NCBI RefSeq assembly: GCF_024498195.1
Contig: NZ_CP101824.1
Coordinates: forward strand, 1,798,001-1,862,000
Source of the DNA: Halovivax cerinus
GTDB taxonomy: Archaea > Halobacteriota > Halobacteria > Halobacteriales > Natrialbaceae
Direction: 5' to 3'
Length of the DNA: 64,000 bases
Part shown: positions 42,490 to 50,949 of the stretch, piece after piece
Position numbering within the stretch: the stretch's first letter is position 1
Layout of the letters: the number at the start of each line of letters is the position of its first letter
The notes under the pieces: model-generated
Told to the model about the DNA's origin: nothing
Seen by the model: only the letters and a program-made list of their open reading frames with translations
The model's database searches: none
Made by a program: the position numbers and the translations under genes

Positions 42490-43893
42490 CGGAAGCGTTC
42501 GAACATCGGTAACGGTGCCGTTGACGGCCGCCGCGGCGACCATCTTCGGGCTCATCAGGACGGTCCGGCCGTCCGGACTGCCCTGCCGGCCGACGAAGTT
42601 GCGGTTCGAGGAGGAGGCACAGGCCTCGTCACCCTCGAGCTGGTCGTCGTTCATTCCGAGACACATCGAGCAGCCAGCGCCGCGCCAGTCGAAGCCGGCG
42701 TCGCGGAAGATTTCGTCGAGGCCCTCGCGCTCGGCGGCCGCCTTGACCCGCTGGCTGCCGGGGACGACCATCGCGCGGACGTCGGGGTGGACCTCGCGGT
42801 CCGAGACGACTTCGGCCGCCGCGCGCAGGTCGGCCAGTCGCGCGTTCGTACAGGAGCCGAGGAAGGCGACGTCGATCTCGTAGCCGTCCATGGTCTCGCC
42901 GGGCGAAACGCGCATGTGATCCTGGGCCTCCCGGGCGACCTCGCGCTCGTCGTCGGGCAACTCGGCCGGGTCGGGGATCGGCTCGGTGATGCCGACGCCC
43001 TGTCCCGGGGTCGTTCCCCAGGTGACCATCGGTTCGAGCGACGAGGCGTCGATCTCGACGACGTCGTCGTACGTCGCGTCGGAATCGGATCGGATCGACT
43101 CCCAGTAGGGTCTCAGTTCCGCAAGTCGGTCCGGGTCGTCTTCGAATTCGGGCGTCTCGGCTAGCCACGCGTAGGTGGTCTCGTCGGGGTTGACGTACCC
43201 GGCGCGGGCGCCACCCTCGATCGACATGTTGCAGATGCTCATCCGTCCCTCCATGTCCATCGACTCGATGGCCTCGCCCGCGTACTCGTAGACGTAGCCG
43301 ACGCCGCCGTCGGTGCCGAGCTTGCGGATGATCGCGAGGATGACGTCTTTGGCGGTGACGCCCGGACCGAGTTCGCCGGTGATCTCGATCCGGCGGACGC
43401 GCTGTTTCTCCATGGCGACGCAGCCGGTCGCCAGCACGTCCCGGATCTGGGAGGTCCCGATGCCGAACGCGAGCGCGCCGAACGCGCCGTGGGTCGCGGT
43501 GTGGGAGTCCCCGCAGACGACGGTCGTCCCGGGCTGGGTCAGTCCCTGTTCCGGCCCGACGACGTGGACGATGCCCTGGCGCCCCGACTCGGGGTCAGAA
43601 AAGTCGATGTCCGCCGCCGAGACGTTCGCCTCAAGCGCCTGCATCATCTCTTCGGCCGCGTCGTCGGCGAACGGGCGCGACTGGTCGGCCGTCGGGACGA
43701 TGTGATCGACCGTCGCGTGCGTGAGCGAGGGGTAGGCCACGTCGTAGCCCCGCTCTTCGAGCATACCGAAGGCTTGCGGACTCGTCACCTCGTGGACGAG
43801 GTGCAACCCCACGAACAGTTGATCCTGGCCGGTCGGGAGGGTCTGGACCCGGTGGGCGTCCCACACCGCGTCGTAGAGGGTTCCCTCGCTCAT
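42475..43893 (-). CDS. leuC: 3-isopropylmalate dehydratase large subunit
   Basis: 472 aa, aconitase family. [11 protein letters not shown] (near residue 125) and the Fe-S cysteines Gly-Ser-Cys-Thr-Asn (near 347) and Cys-Ser-Met-Cys (near 407) are in order. It dehydrates and rehydrates 2-isopropylmalate with LeuD. Its ATG overlaps the stop of the preceding 172-aa gene (43890-43893). It ends inside the double-hairpin element. Confidence 0.95.
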   Translation of the reverse strand: MSEGTLYDAVWDAHRVQTLPTGQDQLFVGLHLVHEVTSPQAFGMLEERGYDVAYPSLTHATVDHIVPTADQSRPFADDAAEEMMQALEANVSAADIDFSDPESGRQGIVHVVGPEQGLTQPGTTVVCGDSHTATHGAFGALAFGIGTSQIRDVLATGCVAMEKQRVRRIEITGELGPGVTAKDVILAIIRKLGTDGGVGYVYEYAGEAIESMDMEGRMSICNMSIEGGARAGYVNPDETTYAWLAETPEFEDDPDRLAELRPYWESIRSDSDATYDDVVEIDASSLEPMVTWGTTPGQGVGITEPIPDPAELPDDEREVAREAQDHMRVSPGETMDGYEIDVAFLGSCTNARLADLRAAAEVVSDREVHPDVRAMVVPGSQRVKAAAEREGLDEIFRDAGFDWRGAGCSMCLGMNDDQLEGDEACASSSNRNFVGRQGSPDGRTVLMSPKMVAAAAVNGTVTDVRTLPEVVA

Positions 43894-44408
43894 TTCGACC
43901 GGTCGCTCGATTCGCCGCCGCGACCGAAGGTCCGTACGTGACCGTCGACCGGTGACGTGTGATCTCTGTCCTTCACTCGCCGGGGCGTCTCGTCGTTGTC
44001 CGATGGCGATTCCGACGCGTCGGTTGGATCGTCCGTACTCCGCCGTCGGCCACCGTCCGTTCGCGCCGAGCGACCCTCGTGGTAGCGGTCGAACGTGCGT
44101 TCGGGGCCCTCGACTGGCGACGTGTGATCCCTGTCTTTGACCCGTCTCGGGGTATCTCCCCCGCTGCTTCGGCCGTTCGCCGACGGCCCGCTGATGTCAC
44201 TCGCTGGCGTGGGATCGACAGCCGCTCGAGCGTCGCCCTCACTCGCGTCGGTCGGGTCGGGTCGGTGCGTTTCTGCCTCGGTTCGGTCGTGATGTTCTGT
44301 CTCCTCTGACATGGTCTCGCAGGTTCGGTCGCTTCTCGGTTCGGTTCCGGCCGCTCCGCCGTCTCGGGTCGGGTCCGGGTCGTTCGACGATCGGTTCGCG
44401 TCGCTCAT
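43890..44408 (-). CDS. Disordered 172-aa protein with a duplicated motif, inside the ilv-leu operon
   Basis: Coupled at both ends: its ATG overlaps the ilvC stop (TGATG, 44406-44410) and its stop overlaps the leuC ATG (43890-43893). The protein is low-complexity, rich in Arg, Asp, Glu, Ser, Thr. It contains [14 protein letters not shown] twice, at residues 86-99 and 141-154, each followed by an Arg-Thr-Phe triplet. No enzyme fold visible. Position suggests a role in branched-chain amino acid synthesis or simply a translational bridge. Confidence 0.7.
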   Translation of the reverse strand: MSDANRSSNDPDPTRDGGAAGTEPRSDRTCETMSEETEHHDRTEAETHRPDPTDASEGDARAAVDPTPASDISGPSANGRSSGGDTPRRVKDRDHTSPVEGPERTFDRYHEGRSARTDGGRRRSTDDPTDASESPSDNDETPRRVKDRDHTSPVDGHVRTFGRGGESSDRSK

Positions 44409-45802
44409 CACTCGCCCTCCGCGTCGCCCCAGGCGAACAGCGTTCGCAGTTCGGCGCCGACGCGCTCGATCTCGTGGTTCGCTTCGGCCTCGCGATACTG
44501 GGTGTATGCCGGCCGGTTCGCCTGATTCTCGTTGATCCACTCGCGAGCGAACTCGCCGTTCTGGACGTTCGTCAGGATCTCGTCCATTCCATCGCGGTCG
44601 ACGACGCTCTCGCCGCGGGTGAGGCCGCCGTACTCGGCCGTGTCGGAGACCGAGTTCCACATCTCCATGTGGCCACCCTCGTACAGCAGGTCGACGATGA
44701 GCTTGAGTTCGTTCAGACACTCGAAGTACGCCATCTCGGGCGCGTACCCCGCCTCGACGAGCGTCTCGAAGCCAGCCTTGATCAGGTCGGTGACGCCGCC
44801 ACAGAGGACGGCCTGCTCGCCGAAGAGGTCGGTCTCCGTCTCTTCGCGGAACGTGGTCTCGACGACGCCGGCGCGCGTACACCCGAGCGCGTCGGCGTAC
44901 GCAAGCGCCTGCTCGCGTGCGGTCCCGGTCGCGTCCTGGTAGACCGCCAGCAGGCCGGGCGTCCCCTGGTCGTTCTCGTAGTTACGACGGACCAGGTGGC
45001 CCGGCGACTTCGGCGCGATCATCGTCACGTCGACGCCCTCTGGCGGCGTGATCTGGTTGTAGTGGACGTTGAACCCGTGGGCGAACTGCAGGGTATCGCC
45101 CGGTTCGAGGTTCGGTTCGATCGACGCCTCGTAGACGTCTGGCTGGACCGTGTCCGGGAGCAGGACGCTCACGACCGACGCCTGCGCTGCGGCTTCGTCC
45201 GGCGTCGCGACTCGCAGACCGTCTTCCTCCGCGGCTGACCAGGAGGAACTATCCGCCCTGAGACCGACGACGACGTCGACGCCGCTCTCGGCGAGATTCT
45301 GCGCGTGTGCGTGGCCCTGCGAGCCGTATCCCAGGACGGCTACCGTCTCCCCGGAAATGTACTCCCTGTCGGCGTCCGCCTCGTAGTAGACTGTCGCGTC
45401 GAACGATGGCGACTCGTCGTCGACGTCCGTGCCGCCATCCGTGACGACTCGCTTCGGTCGTTCGGTTTCACCGTTGGTCCTCGCTCCGTCCACTGTCGTC
45501 TCGTGCGTCACGTCGTTCGCCGTCGTCCCGTCAGTCACGTCGTCCATTGTAATACTCTCAGTCACGTCGTTCAGCGTCGTCTCGTCCAGTACCGCCGTCG
45601 TAACCGTTTCCGTCGATCTGCCGGCGGTCGTCGTCTCGTCCCCTGTCGGTTCGCTGGTCGTCCGTTCGGATACCGTGACGGTCGTCCGTTCCGTCTGCCG
45701 TTCGGCCATCCGATCGACCGTCCGCTCGTGGTTGGTCCGTGCGTCGTCTGTCTGTCTTGTATCGTTCATGTAGTGGTCTGGTGATCTCTGTCTCGTTCTC
45801 AC
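44408..45802 (-). CDS. ilvC: Ketol-acid reductoisomerase with long N-terminal extension
   Basis: 464 aa from a GTG at 45802 that overlaps the ilvN stop (GTGA); an ATG at 45769 is the alternative. The enzyme core begins near residue 134: Leu-Gly-Tyr-Gly-Ser-Gln-Gly-His-Ala (157-165) is the NADPH motif, and Ala-Pro-Lys-Ser-Pro-Gly-His and Phe-Glu-Cys-Leu-Asn-Glu-Leu-Lys-Leu follow. The first 120 residues are Thr/Glu/Asp-rich with degenerate Asn-Asp-Val-Thr-type repeats. Typical archaeal/bacterial class I IlvC is about 330-350 aa, so this extension is unusual. Confidence 0.93.
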   Translation of the reverse strand: MRTRQRSPDHYMNDTRQTDDARTNHERTVDRMAERQTERTTVTVSERTTSEPTGDETTTAGRSTETVTTAVLDETTLNDVTESITMDDVTDGTTANDVTHETTVDGARTNGETERPKRVVTDGGTDVDDESPSFDATVYYEADADREYISGETVAVLGYGSQGHAHAQNLAESGVDVVVGLRADSSSWSAAEEDGLRVATPDEAAAQASVVSVLLPDTVQPDVYEASIEPNLEPGDTLQFAHGFNVHYNQITPPEGVDVTMIAPKSPGHLVRRNYENDQGTPGLLAVYQDATGTAREQALAYADALGCTRAGVVETTFREETETDLFGEQAVLCGGVTDLIKAGFETLVEAGYAPEMAYFECLNELKLIVDLLYEGGHMEMWNSVSDTAEYGGLTRGESVVDRDGMDEILTNVQNGEFAREWINENQANRPAYTQYREAEANHEIERVGAELRTLFAWGDAEGE

Positions 45803-46566
45803 TTGGTCGGACGTCGCTCACCGCCGTCCGTTCGGGCCGCTGGTTCGGTCGGCACAGCACTCCCGTCGTCAGCGCTCGGTTGGGCCGTCCGCTCCCGGTC
45901 GTCGGTATCACAGCCTGGTGCAGGTTGTTCGCCCGGGGTCGTCGGCACGTCACCGCGCGCGAGGGCGGTTTCCCCTGTGCGAGCGATCTCGACGATGCCG
46001 AACTGTCGGTAGGCGTCGATCGCGGCGTCGATCCGTGCCTCGTCGCCGGTGAGCTCGACGGTGATCGTCCGCGGACCGGCGTCGAGCGTCTCGCCGTCGT
46101 ACATCTCGGTGATCGCCTGGACCTGTTCCGGGGCGTCGCCGCGGACCTTCACGAGGACCAGTTCGCGGGAGACGGTCTCTCCCGCGATCTCGCCCGCCGA
46201 GATGACGGCCGAAAGCTTTCGGAGCTGTTTTTTGAGCTGGTCGATGCCCGGGTCGGTCTCCTCGACGACCATCGTGATCCGGGCGTGGCCGTCCACGGTC
46301 GTCGGTCCGACGGTCAGGCTCTCGATGTTGAACTGCCGGCGCGAAACAAGGCCGGACACTTGCGCGAGTACGCCCGGTTCGTGATCGACCAGGGCGGAGA
46401 CGACCGCCCGGCGGGGTTCGTGCTCGGCCTCGACGACAGGATCGATCCGTATCCCGTCGGTGTTTCGTCGTGCCTCCGGGTGTGGCCGCTCGGACGGGGC
46501 CTGACCGGGAAGACTGGCGTTCTGTTCGCTCTCGTCGTCCGATCGACCTGTACCGTCGCCGCTCAT
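45799..46566 (-). CDS. ilvN: Acetolactate synthase regulatory (small) subunit
   Basis: 255 aa from the ATG at 46566, overlapping the ilvB stop by ATGA. The ACT domain is at about residues 52-125 ([16 protein letters not shown], then Asn-Ile-Glu-Ser-Leu-Thr-Val-Gly) and a second, ACT-like C-terminal part follows. It confers valine feedback control on IlvB in bacteria. Both termini are low-complexity extensions, like several proteins of this operon. Confidence 0.92.
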   Translation of the reverse strand: MSGDGTGRSDDESEQNASLPGQAPSERPHPEARRNTDGIRIDPVVEAEHEPRRAVVSALVDHEPGVLAQVSGLVSRRQFNIESLTVGPTTVDGHARITMVVEETDPGIDQLKKQLRKLSAVISAGEIAGETVSRELVLVKVRGDAPEQVQAITEMYDGETLDAGPRTITVELTGDEARIDAAIDAYRQFGIVEIARTGETALARGDVPTTPGEQPAPGCDTDDRERTAQPSADDGSAVPTEPAARTDGGERRPTK

Positions 46567-48440
46567 AGGTGGTCCTCCGAGAGCGCGAACTGGCCGTTCG
46601 CCCCACCGCTGGGGACCATCGGCAGGACGTTCTCCTCCGGATCGACGTGAAAGTCGATCACTGACGGGCCGTCGTAGTCGAGTGCCGCCTCGACGGTCGC
46701 CGGGACGTCGTCCCGATCGTCGACGCGGAAGCCACGCGCACCGAACGCTTCTGCGAGGGTATCGAACGCCGGCACCCAGTCGTACTCCGAGGCCATCCGG
46801 CGGCCCTCGAAGAAGGCATCCTGCCACTGGCGCACCATACCGATGTGCTCGTTGTTGAGGACCGCGATCGTGACGTCGAGATTCTCACGAACGGCGACCG
46901 ACAGCTCCTGTATCGTCATCAGGAACGAGCCGTCGCCCTCGAAACAGACGACGTCGCGGTCTGTCTCACCCGCCTCGTCCGCGGCGATTCGCGCCCCGAT
47001 AGCTGCCGGAAGACCGTATCCCATGGTTCCCAGCCCGTGTGAGGACACCCAGGTGCGCGGCTCGGTGAACGTCCAGAACTGACAGGCCCACATCTGGTGC
47101 TGGCCGACGCCGGTCGTCACGATCGTGTCGTCGGCCGTGGCCGCGTCGAACGCCTCGACGACGAACTGCGGTTTCAGCGGCTCGTGGTCGTTCATCGCGT
47201 ACGTAAGCGGATACGTCTCTTTCCACTCCGTACACTGTGTGCGCCAGTCCTCGGCAGCCGGTGGCGATTCGATCGCGGCCGACACCTGTTCGAGGACGGC
47301 ACCCGCGTCGCCGACCAGCGGATAGTCCGCGTGGACGTTCTTGCTGATCTCGGCCGGATCGATGTCGACGTGAATCACGTCTGCCTCGGGCGCGAACGTA
47401 TCGATGCCGCCCGTCAGGCGGTCGTCGAACCGGGTTCCCACGGCGATCAGGCAGTCGGTGTGCGTAATCGCCATGTTCGCGTAGCCGGTGCCGTGCATGC
47501 CGGCGAACGACAGCGCCAACTCGTCGTCCTCGGGGAACGACCCGAGACCCGGCATCGTCGTCGTCACGGGGATCTCGTACGTGCGCGCGAAGGTCGTCGC
47601 GACGTCGCTCGCATCCGCCGCGACGACGCCACCGCCGAACAGACAGACCGGCCGTTCGGCCGATTCGATCGCTCGAGCGGCCGCCTCGACGCCGTCGGGA
47701 TCGGCGCGCGGGTTCCGTTCACCGTCCGATCGAGCCTCCGTCGACGTCGTGTCGTCGAACTCGGCGTGCTCGTCGACGTCGGCGAGCGAGACGTCCTTCG
47801 GGAGGTCGACCAGCGTCGGTCCCTGCCGGTCGCACCCGGCGCGACGAAACGCGTCTTCGACGACGGCACCGATGGTGTTCGGATCGTCGGCGAACGCGTT
47901 GTACTTCGTGATCGGGCGTGTGACGCCGATAGTGTCCGTCTCCTGGAACGCGTCGTTGCCGACGAGGTCCCTCGGGACCTGTCCCGTCAGCGCGAGCATC
48001 GCGTCGGAATCCATCTTGGCGTCGGCGATGCCGGTGACGAGGTTGGTCGCACCTGGCCCGGAGGTGGCCAGGCAGACGCCCGGTTCACCCGCGACGACCC
48101 CGTACGCGTCGGCCGCGTGGGCGGCCGCCTGCTCGTGAGCCATGGTCACGTGCCGGACCGACGACGACGCCAGCGCGTCGTACACGGGCATGATCGCCCC
48201 GCCCTGGATCCCGAAGGCCGACTCGACGCCGGACGCTTCGAGCGCCCGGGCGATGGCCTCCGCGCCGGTCGAGACGGGACCGTCGTCGTCCGTCTCGTGT
48301 GATCGATCCTGGTTCGTCTCCTCCTGTCGGGGATCGCTCTCGTCGTTCCGTGCAATTCCATCGTCGGTCGAATCCGCCGCTGCACCCCGACTTGCCGTTT
48401 CGTCTGTGTACTCTCTGTGCCTCGGCTTCGCGTCTGTCAT
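46563..48440 (-). CDS. ilvB: Acetolactate synthase catalytic subunit
   Basis: 625 aa, thiamine-diphosphate enzyme. Gly-Ile-Gln-Gly-Gly-Ala-Ile-Met-Pro (near residue 77), His-Glu-Gln-Ala-Ala-Ala-His-Ala (catalytic Glu), Ala-Thr-Ser-Gly-Pro-Gly-Ala-Thr-Asn, and the ThDP motif Glu-Gly-Asp-Gly-Ser-Phe-Leu-Met with Asn-Asn-Glu-His-Ile-Gly. Condenses pyruvate or 2-ketobutyrate. A 55-residue acidic N-terminal extension is present. First gene of the operon; upstream lie a leader-peptide candidate and hairpin (48571-48669). Confidence 0.95.
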   Translation of the reverse strand: MTDAKPRHREYTDETASRGAAADSTDDGIARNDESDPRQEETNQDRSHETDDDGPVSTGAEAIARALEASGVESAFGIQGGAIMPVYDALASSSVRHVTMAHEQAAAHAADAYGVVAGEPGVCLATSGPGATNLVTGIADAKMDSDAMLALTGQVPRDLVGNDAFQETDTIGVTRPITKYNAFADDPNTIGAVVEDAFRRAGCDRQGPTLVDLPKDVSLADVDEHAEFDDTTSTEARSDGERNPRADPDGVEAAARAIESAERPVCLFGGGVVAADASDVATTFARTYEIPVTTTMPGLGSFPEDDELALSFAGMHGTGYANMAITHTDCLIAVGTRFDDRLTGGIDTFAPEADVIHVDIDPAEISKNVHADYPLVGDAGAVLEQVSAAIESPPAAEDWRTQCTEWKETYPLTYAMNDHEPLKPQFVVEAFDAATADDTIVTTGVGQHQMWACQFWTFTEPRTWVSSHGLGTMGYGLPAAIGARIAADEAGETDRDVVCFEGDGSFLMTIQELSVAVRENLDVTIAVLNNEHIGMVRQWQDAFFEGRRMASEYDWVPAFDTLAEAFGARGFRVDDRDDVPATVEAALDYDGPSVIDFHVDPEENVLPMVPSGGANGQFALSEDHL

Positions 48441-48570
48441 GTGCGCATGTTCTCGGTAGGTTCGCGTGGGAAACTCGAACGCGAGCCGCGACGGCGATGG
48501 CCGGTGAAACCGACTCGACAGCCGCGTCGCTTGCGTTCGACGATACGTCCGGTCGGTGAGAATGGGGTGA

Positions 48571-48592
48571 TGTAGGGGACTAGGCCCCTACA
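48571..48592 (-). promoter_or_regulatory. 8-bp hairpin at the end of the ilvB leader ORF
   Basis: On the minus strand TGTAGGGG (48592-48585) pairs with CCCCTACA (48578-48571) around CCTAGT, which contains the leader-peptide stop TAG. A ribosome at the last codons would melt the stem. It lies about 130 nt before ilvB. Confidence 0.6.
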
Positions 48593-48669
48593 ATAATCGA
48601 ACCGCCGAGAATCGCAGCGACCGCTCCCGTGGCCGCGAACTGGACGTGCGTGGGAGCGTTCGGTCGCAC
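48580..48669 (-). CDS. Candidate ilvB leader peptide, Ile/Leu/Val-rich
   Basis: 29-codon ORF from GTG (48669) to TAG (48582-48580), reading Met-Arg-Pro-Asn-Ala-Pro-Thr-His-Val-Gln-Phe, then Ala-Ala-Thr-Gly-Ala-Val-Ala-Ala-Ile-Leu-Gly-Gly-Ser-Ile-Ile-Val-Gly-Ala. Seven residues after the start are Ile, Leu or Val, with Ile-Leu and Ile-Ile-Val near the end, just before the hairpin. The GTG lies 30 nt from a TATATA box, as for a near-leaderless transcript. This matches the logic of ilv attenuation leaders in bacteria, which I do not know to be described for archaea. Expression unproven. Confidence 0.55.
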   Translation of the reverse strand: MRPNAPTHVQFAATGAVAAILGGSIIVGA

Positions 48670-48677
48670 TGTGCTCT

Positions 48678-48711
48678 GGCGAAAGCAGGCCGTTCGTATA
48701 TAGCTTTCGCC
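48678..48711. promoter_or_regulatory. ilvB promoter: TATA box framed by a perfect 9-bp inverted repeat
   Basis: TATATA at 48697-48702 is the clearest TATA box of the region. GGCGAAAGC (48678-48686) and GCTTTCGCC (48703-48711) are perfect inverted arms spaced 16 nt, enclosing the TATA box and the segment towards the start site. This is a good operator candidate for a repressor that blocks TBP/TFB. Confidence 0.6.
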
Positions 48712-48948
48712 GCTCGCAACGTTCGCACCGTTCGGTGCGGATCGTACCGGTTGCTCGGCGGATCTGGAACGTCGGTCGCTTCGACCGCCTGTCCGACAGC
48801 CGCACCGGTCTCGGCCCTCGTGGCGCGTCCGATCGGCGTCGCCGACGCATCGGCCATCGCGCCCACCGGACCGTGCCGCGGGGCGGTCGTCGAGGGGTCG
48901 AAACTGCCGACTGACTGGTGGGTGCGATCACCCGGTCGCGTGCGTCCA

Positions 48949-50115
48949 TCAGATCGGCCCCTCGTGAACGCGTCGTCGGTCGACGTCGACCTCACTCGCG
49001 AACCGATCGACGACCTCCGCGGTCACCTCGCCTTCGGTGGCGCCGTAAGATTTGACGCGGGTCGCGACCTCGCGCACCTGCTCGTCGGTCGGATCGTACC
49101 CCGCCTCTCGCAGGTGCTTGCGAACGCTGTGGGTGCCGGTGTGTTTACCCAGGACGAACGCGCGCTCGGCGCCGACCATCTCGGGGGTCATCACGCCGGG
49201 TTCGAACGTCTCCGCGTTCTCGATCACGCCCGCGGCGTGGATGCCGCTCTCGTGACTGAACGCGTTCTCGCCGACGACCGGCTTGTTCCTGGGGACGGAT
49301 ACCTCGCTACGCGACTCGACGAGCGAGGAGAGTTCGACGAATCGGGTCGTGTCGATACCCGTGTCGATCCCGTAGACCGATTCGAGCGCCATCACGACCT
49401 CTTCTGCGGCGGCGTTGCCCGCCCGTTCACCGATTCCGTTGACCGAAACCTGTGCCTGCGCGGCGCCCGCCTCGATCCCCGCGACCGCGTTCGCCGTCGC
49501 CATGCCGAAGTCGTCGTGGCAGTGGACGTCGATCGCGGCGTCGGTGTGCTCGCCGACGAACTCGACCAGCTCACCCATGCGTTTCGGCGTACAGACGCCG
49601 ACGGTGTCGGGGATGTTGATCCAGTCTGCGCCCGCGGACGAGACGGCCTCGACCATCTCGGCCAGGAACGCCGGCTCCGTCCGCGTGGCGTCCATCGGCG
49701 AGAACATGCACTCGACGCCCGCCTCGGCGACGCGTTCGACCGCCTCGACCGAACGGCGCTCGACCGCGTCACGCGTCGAGTGCATCGAGTCGGCGAGCTG
49801 TACGTCCGACGTCGACGCGAACACGTGAACCATGTCCACGCCCGCGTCGAGCGCCGCCTCGACGTCATCCTCGACGACCCGCGCGAGCCCGCAGACGGTC
49901 GTCTCGCACGCGCCAGCGATGTCGTGGACGGCCTCGAACTCCGCCTCCGAGTTCACCGGGAAGCCCGCCTCGATGACGTGCGTCCCCATCTCGTCGAGTA
50001 CCGCCGCTATCTCACGCTTGTCCTCGTAGGTGAACGAGACGCGTGCTGCCTGCTCGCCGTCGCGTAAGGTGGTATCGAAAATCCGTGCGTCGTCAATCTC
50101 GGCTACAGTAGCCAC
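48949..50115 (-). CDS. leuA: 2-isopropylmalate synthase / citramalate synthase family enzyme
   Basis: 388 aa. Asp-Thr-Thr-Leu-Arg-Asp-Gly-Glu-Gln (14-22) is the catalytic start, His-Cys-His-Asp-Asp-Phe-Gly-Met-Ala (metal ligands, near 198) and Gly-Ile-Gly-Glu-Arg-Ala-Gly-Asn follow, then Ser-His-Glu-Ser-Gly-Ile-His. It condenses acetyl-CoA with ketoisovalerate (LeuA) or pyruvate (CimA). It stops after the catalytic and linker parts and lacks the roughly 130-residue C-terminal leucine-sensing domain, so leucine inhibition is unlikely; I cannot separate LeuA from CimA by eye. About 500 bp and the leader lie before ilvB. Confidence 0.88.
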   Translation of the reverse strand: MATVAEIDDARIFDTTLRDGEQAARVSFTYEDKREIAAVLDEMGTHVIEAGFPVNSEAEFEAVHDIAGACETTVCGLARVVEDDVEAALDAGVDMVHVFASTSDVQLADSMHSTRDAVERRSVEAVERVAEAGVECMFSPMDATRTEPAFLAEMVEAVSSAGADWINIPDTVGVCTPKRMGELVEFVGEHTDAAIDVHCHDDFGMATANAVAGIEAGAAQAQVSVNGIGERAGNAAAEEVVMALESVYGIDTGIDTTRFVELSSLVESRSEVSVPRNKPVVGENAFSHESGIHAAGVIENAETFEPGVMTPEMVGAERAFVLGKHTGTHSVRKHLREAGYDPTDEQVREVATRVKSYGATEGEVTAEVVDRFASEVDVDRRRVHEGPI

Positions 50116-50326
50116 TTCATTACCGTCGAAGAACTCGACTCCCCTGCCGGGTGACAGAGGCGCCCTCTGGTGTCGTCATTGCACCCGAATCAAATGAACG
50201 TATGAACTTAAACTCACGGGTCGAACTGAACGTTGCCTGCCACACCTGGTTTATAATGATATTTTATACTCTTCACGTTCTCCTGGCCCGGGATTTACTA
50301 TCGAAGATTCGTCTTCGCCGACTGGA
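50116..50326. other. Intergenic region upstream of leuA
   Basis: No gene supported. AT-rich patches at 50205-50218 and 50245-50275 could hold a leuA promoter with a 5' leader of about 80-100 nt, but I cannot fix it. Confidence 0.35.
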
Positions 50327-50637
50327 GGGCTCGGGCGAATTCGAACTGCGCCGTCACCTCGCTCCGCTCGGCGCCGTCTAATTCGAATCGCCTTCTCGTC
50401 AGAGTTCTGCCGCTCACGGTTTGCTCGCGGCAGACATATGGGCTCGGGCGGATTCGAACTACTCCCGAGAACCTGCTCGCTCCGCTCGCAGAACCTCCGT
50501 ATAATTCGAATCGCCCTCACGTCACACCGCCGGCGCTCACGATTTGTTCGCGCCGGCAGGAGTGGGCTCGGGCGGATTCGAACTACGCCGTCACCTCGCT
50601 CCGCTCGGCGCCGTCTAATTCGAACCGCCCTCGATCA
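50327..50637 (-). repeat. Array of three hairpin copies of the tRNA-Val 3' end
   Basis: Three near-copies of the tRNA-Val acceptor/T-arm end, GGGCTCGGGCGGATTCGAA (as on the plus strand), start at 50327 (one mismatch), 50440 and 50574; the intact tRNA starts at 50676. Each copy is followed after 30-45 nt by an inverted arm TAATTCGAAYCGCCC, so each forms a hairpin. Start-to-start distances are 113, 134 and 102 nt. Spacers share CCTCGCTCCGCTCG-type palindromes. Confidence 0.8.
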
Positions 50638-50675
50638 CGAATTCGCGCCTCGCTGTCGCTCGGCGCAGAATTAGT

Positions 50676-50748
50676 GGGCTCGGGCGGATTCGAACCACCG
50701 ACCTCGGCCTTGTAAAGGCCACGTCATAACCAGCTAGACCACGAGCCC
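50676..50748 (-). tRNA. tRNA-Val (UAC)
   Basis: 73 nt. Acceptor GGGCTCG/CGAGCCC, anticodon stem TGGCC/GGCCG with loop TTTACAA (anticodon TAC), T stem GGTGG/CCGCC with one G-T pair around TTCGAAT. No encoded CCA. A hairpin with arms AATTC-GCGCC/GGCGC-AGAATT lies directly downstream at about 50639-50673 and may help termination. Confidence 0.95.
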
Positions 50749-50949
50749 GTATACACGGAAAGCGGTTCGGGGTGAATAACTGTTACTTTCTCGTTCGGGG
50801 GGTCGCGTCGATGGGTGCGTGTCGTCGGTCCCGGTCGACCTGCTTCGGGTCGATTCGTCCGGTTCGGTCGGCCGTCCTGTCGGTGTGGTCGAATTGCTAT
50901 TTCGATTCGAAGGGAATATTTATTGGCGCGTATCCCACATCCCGGTGTA

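Noticed and set aside
50327-50637. Considered as additional tRNA genes.
   Set aside because: Only the acceptor/T-arm end is present; D and anticodon arms missing.
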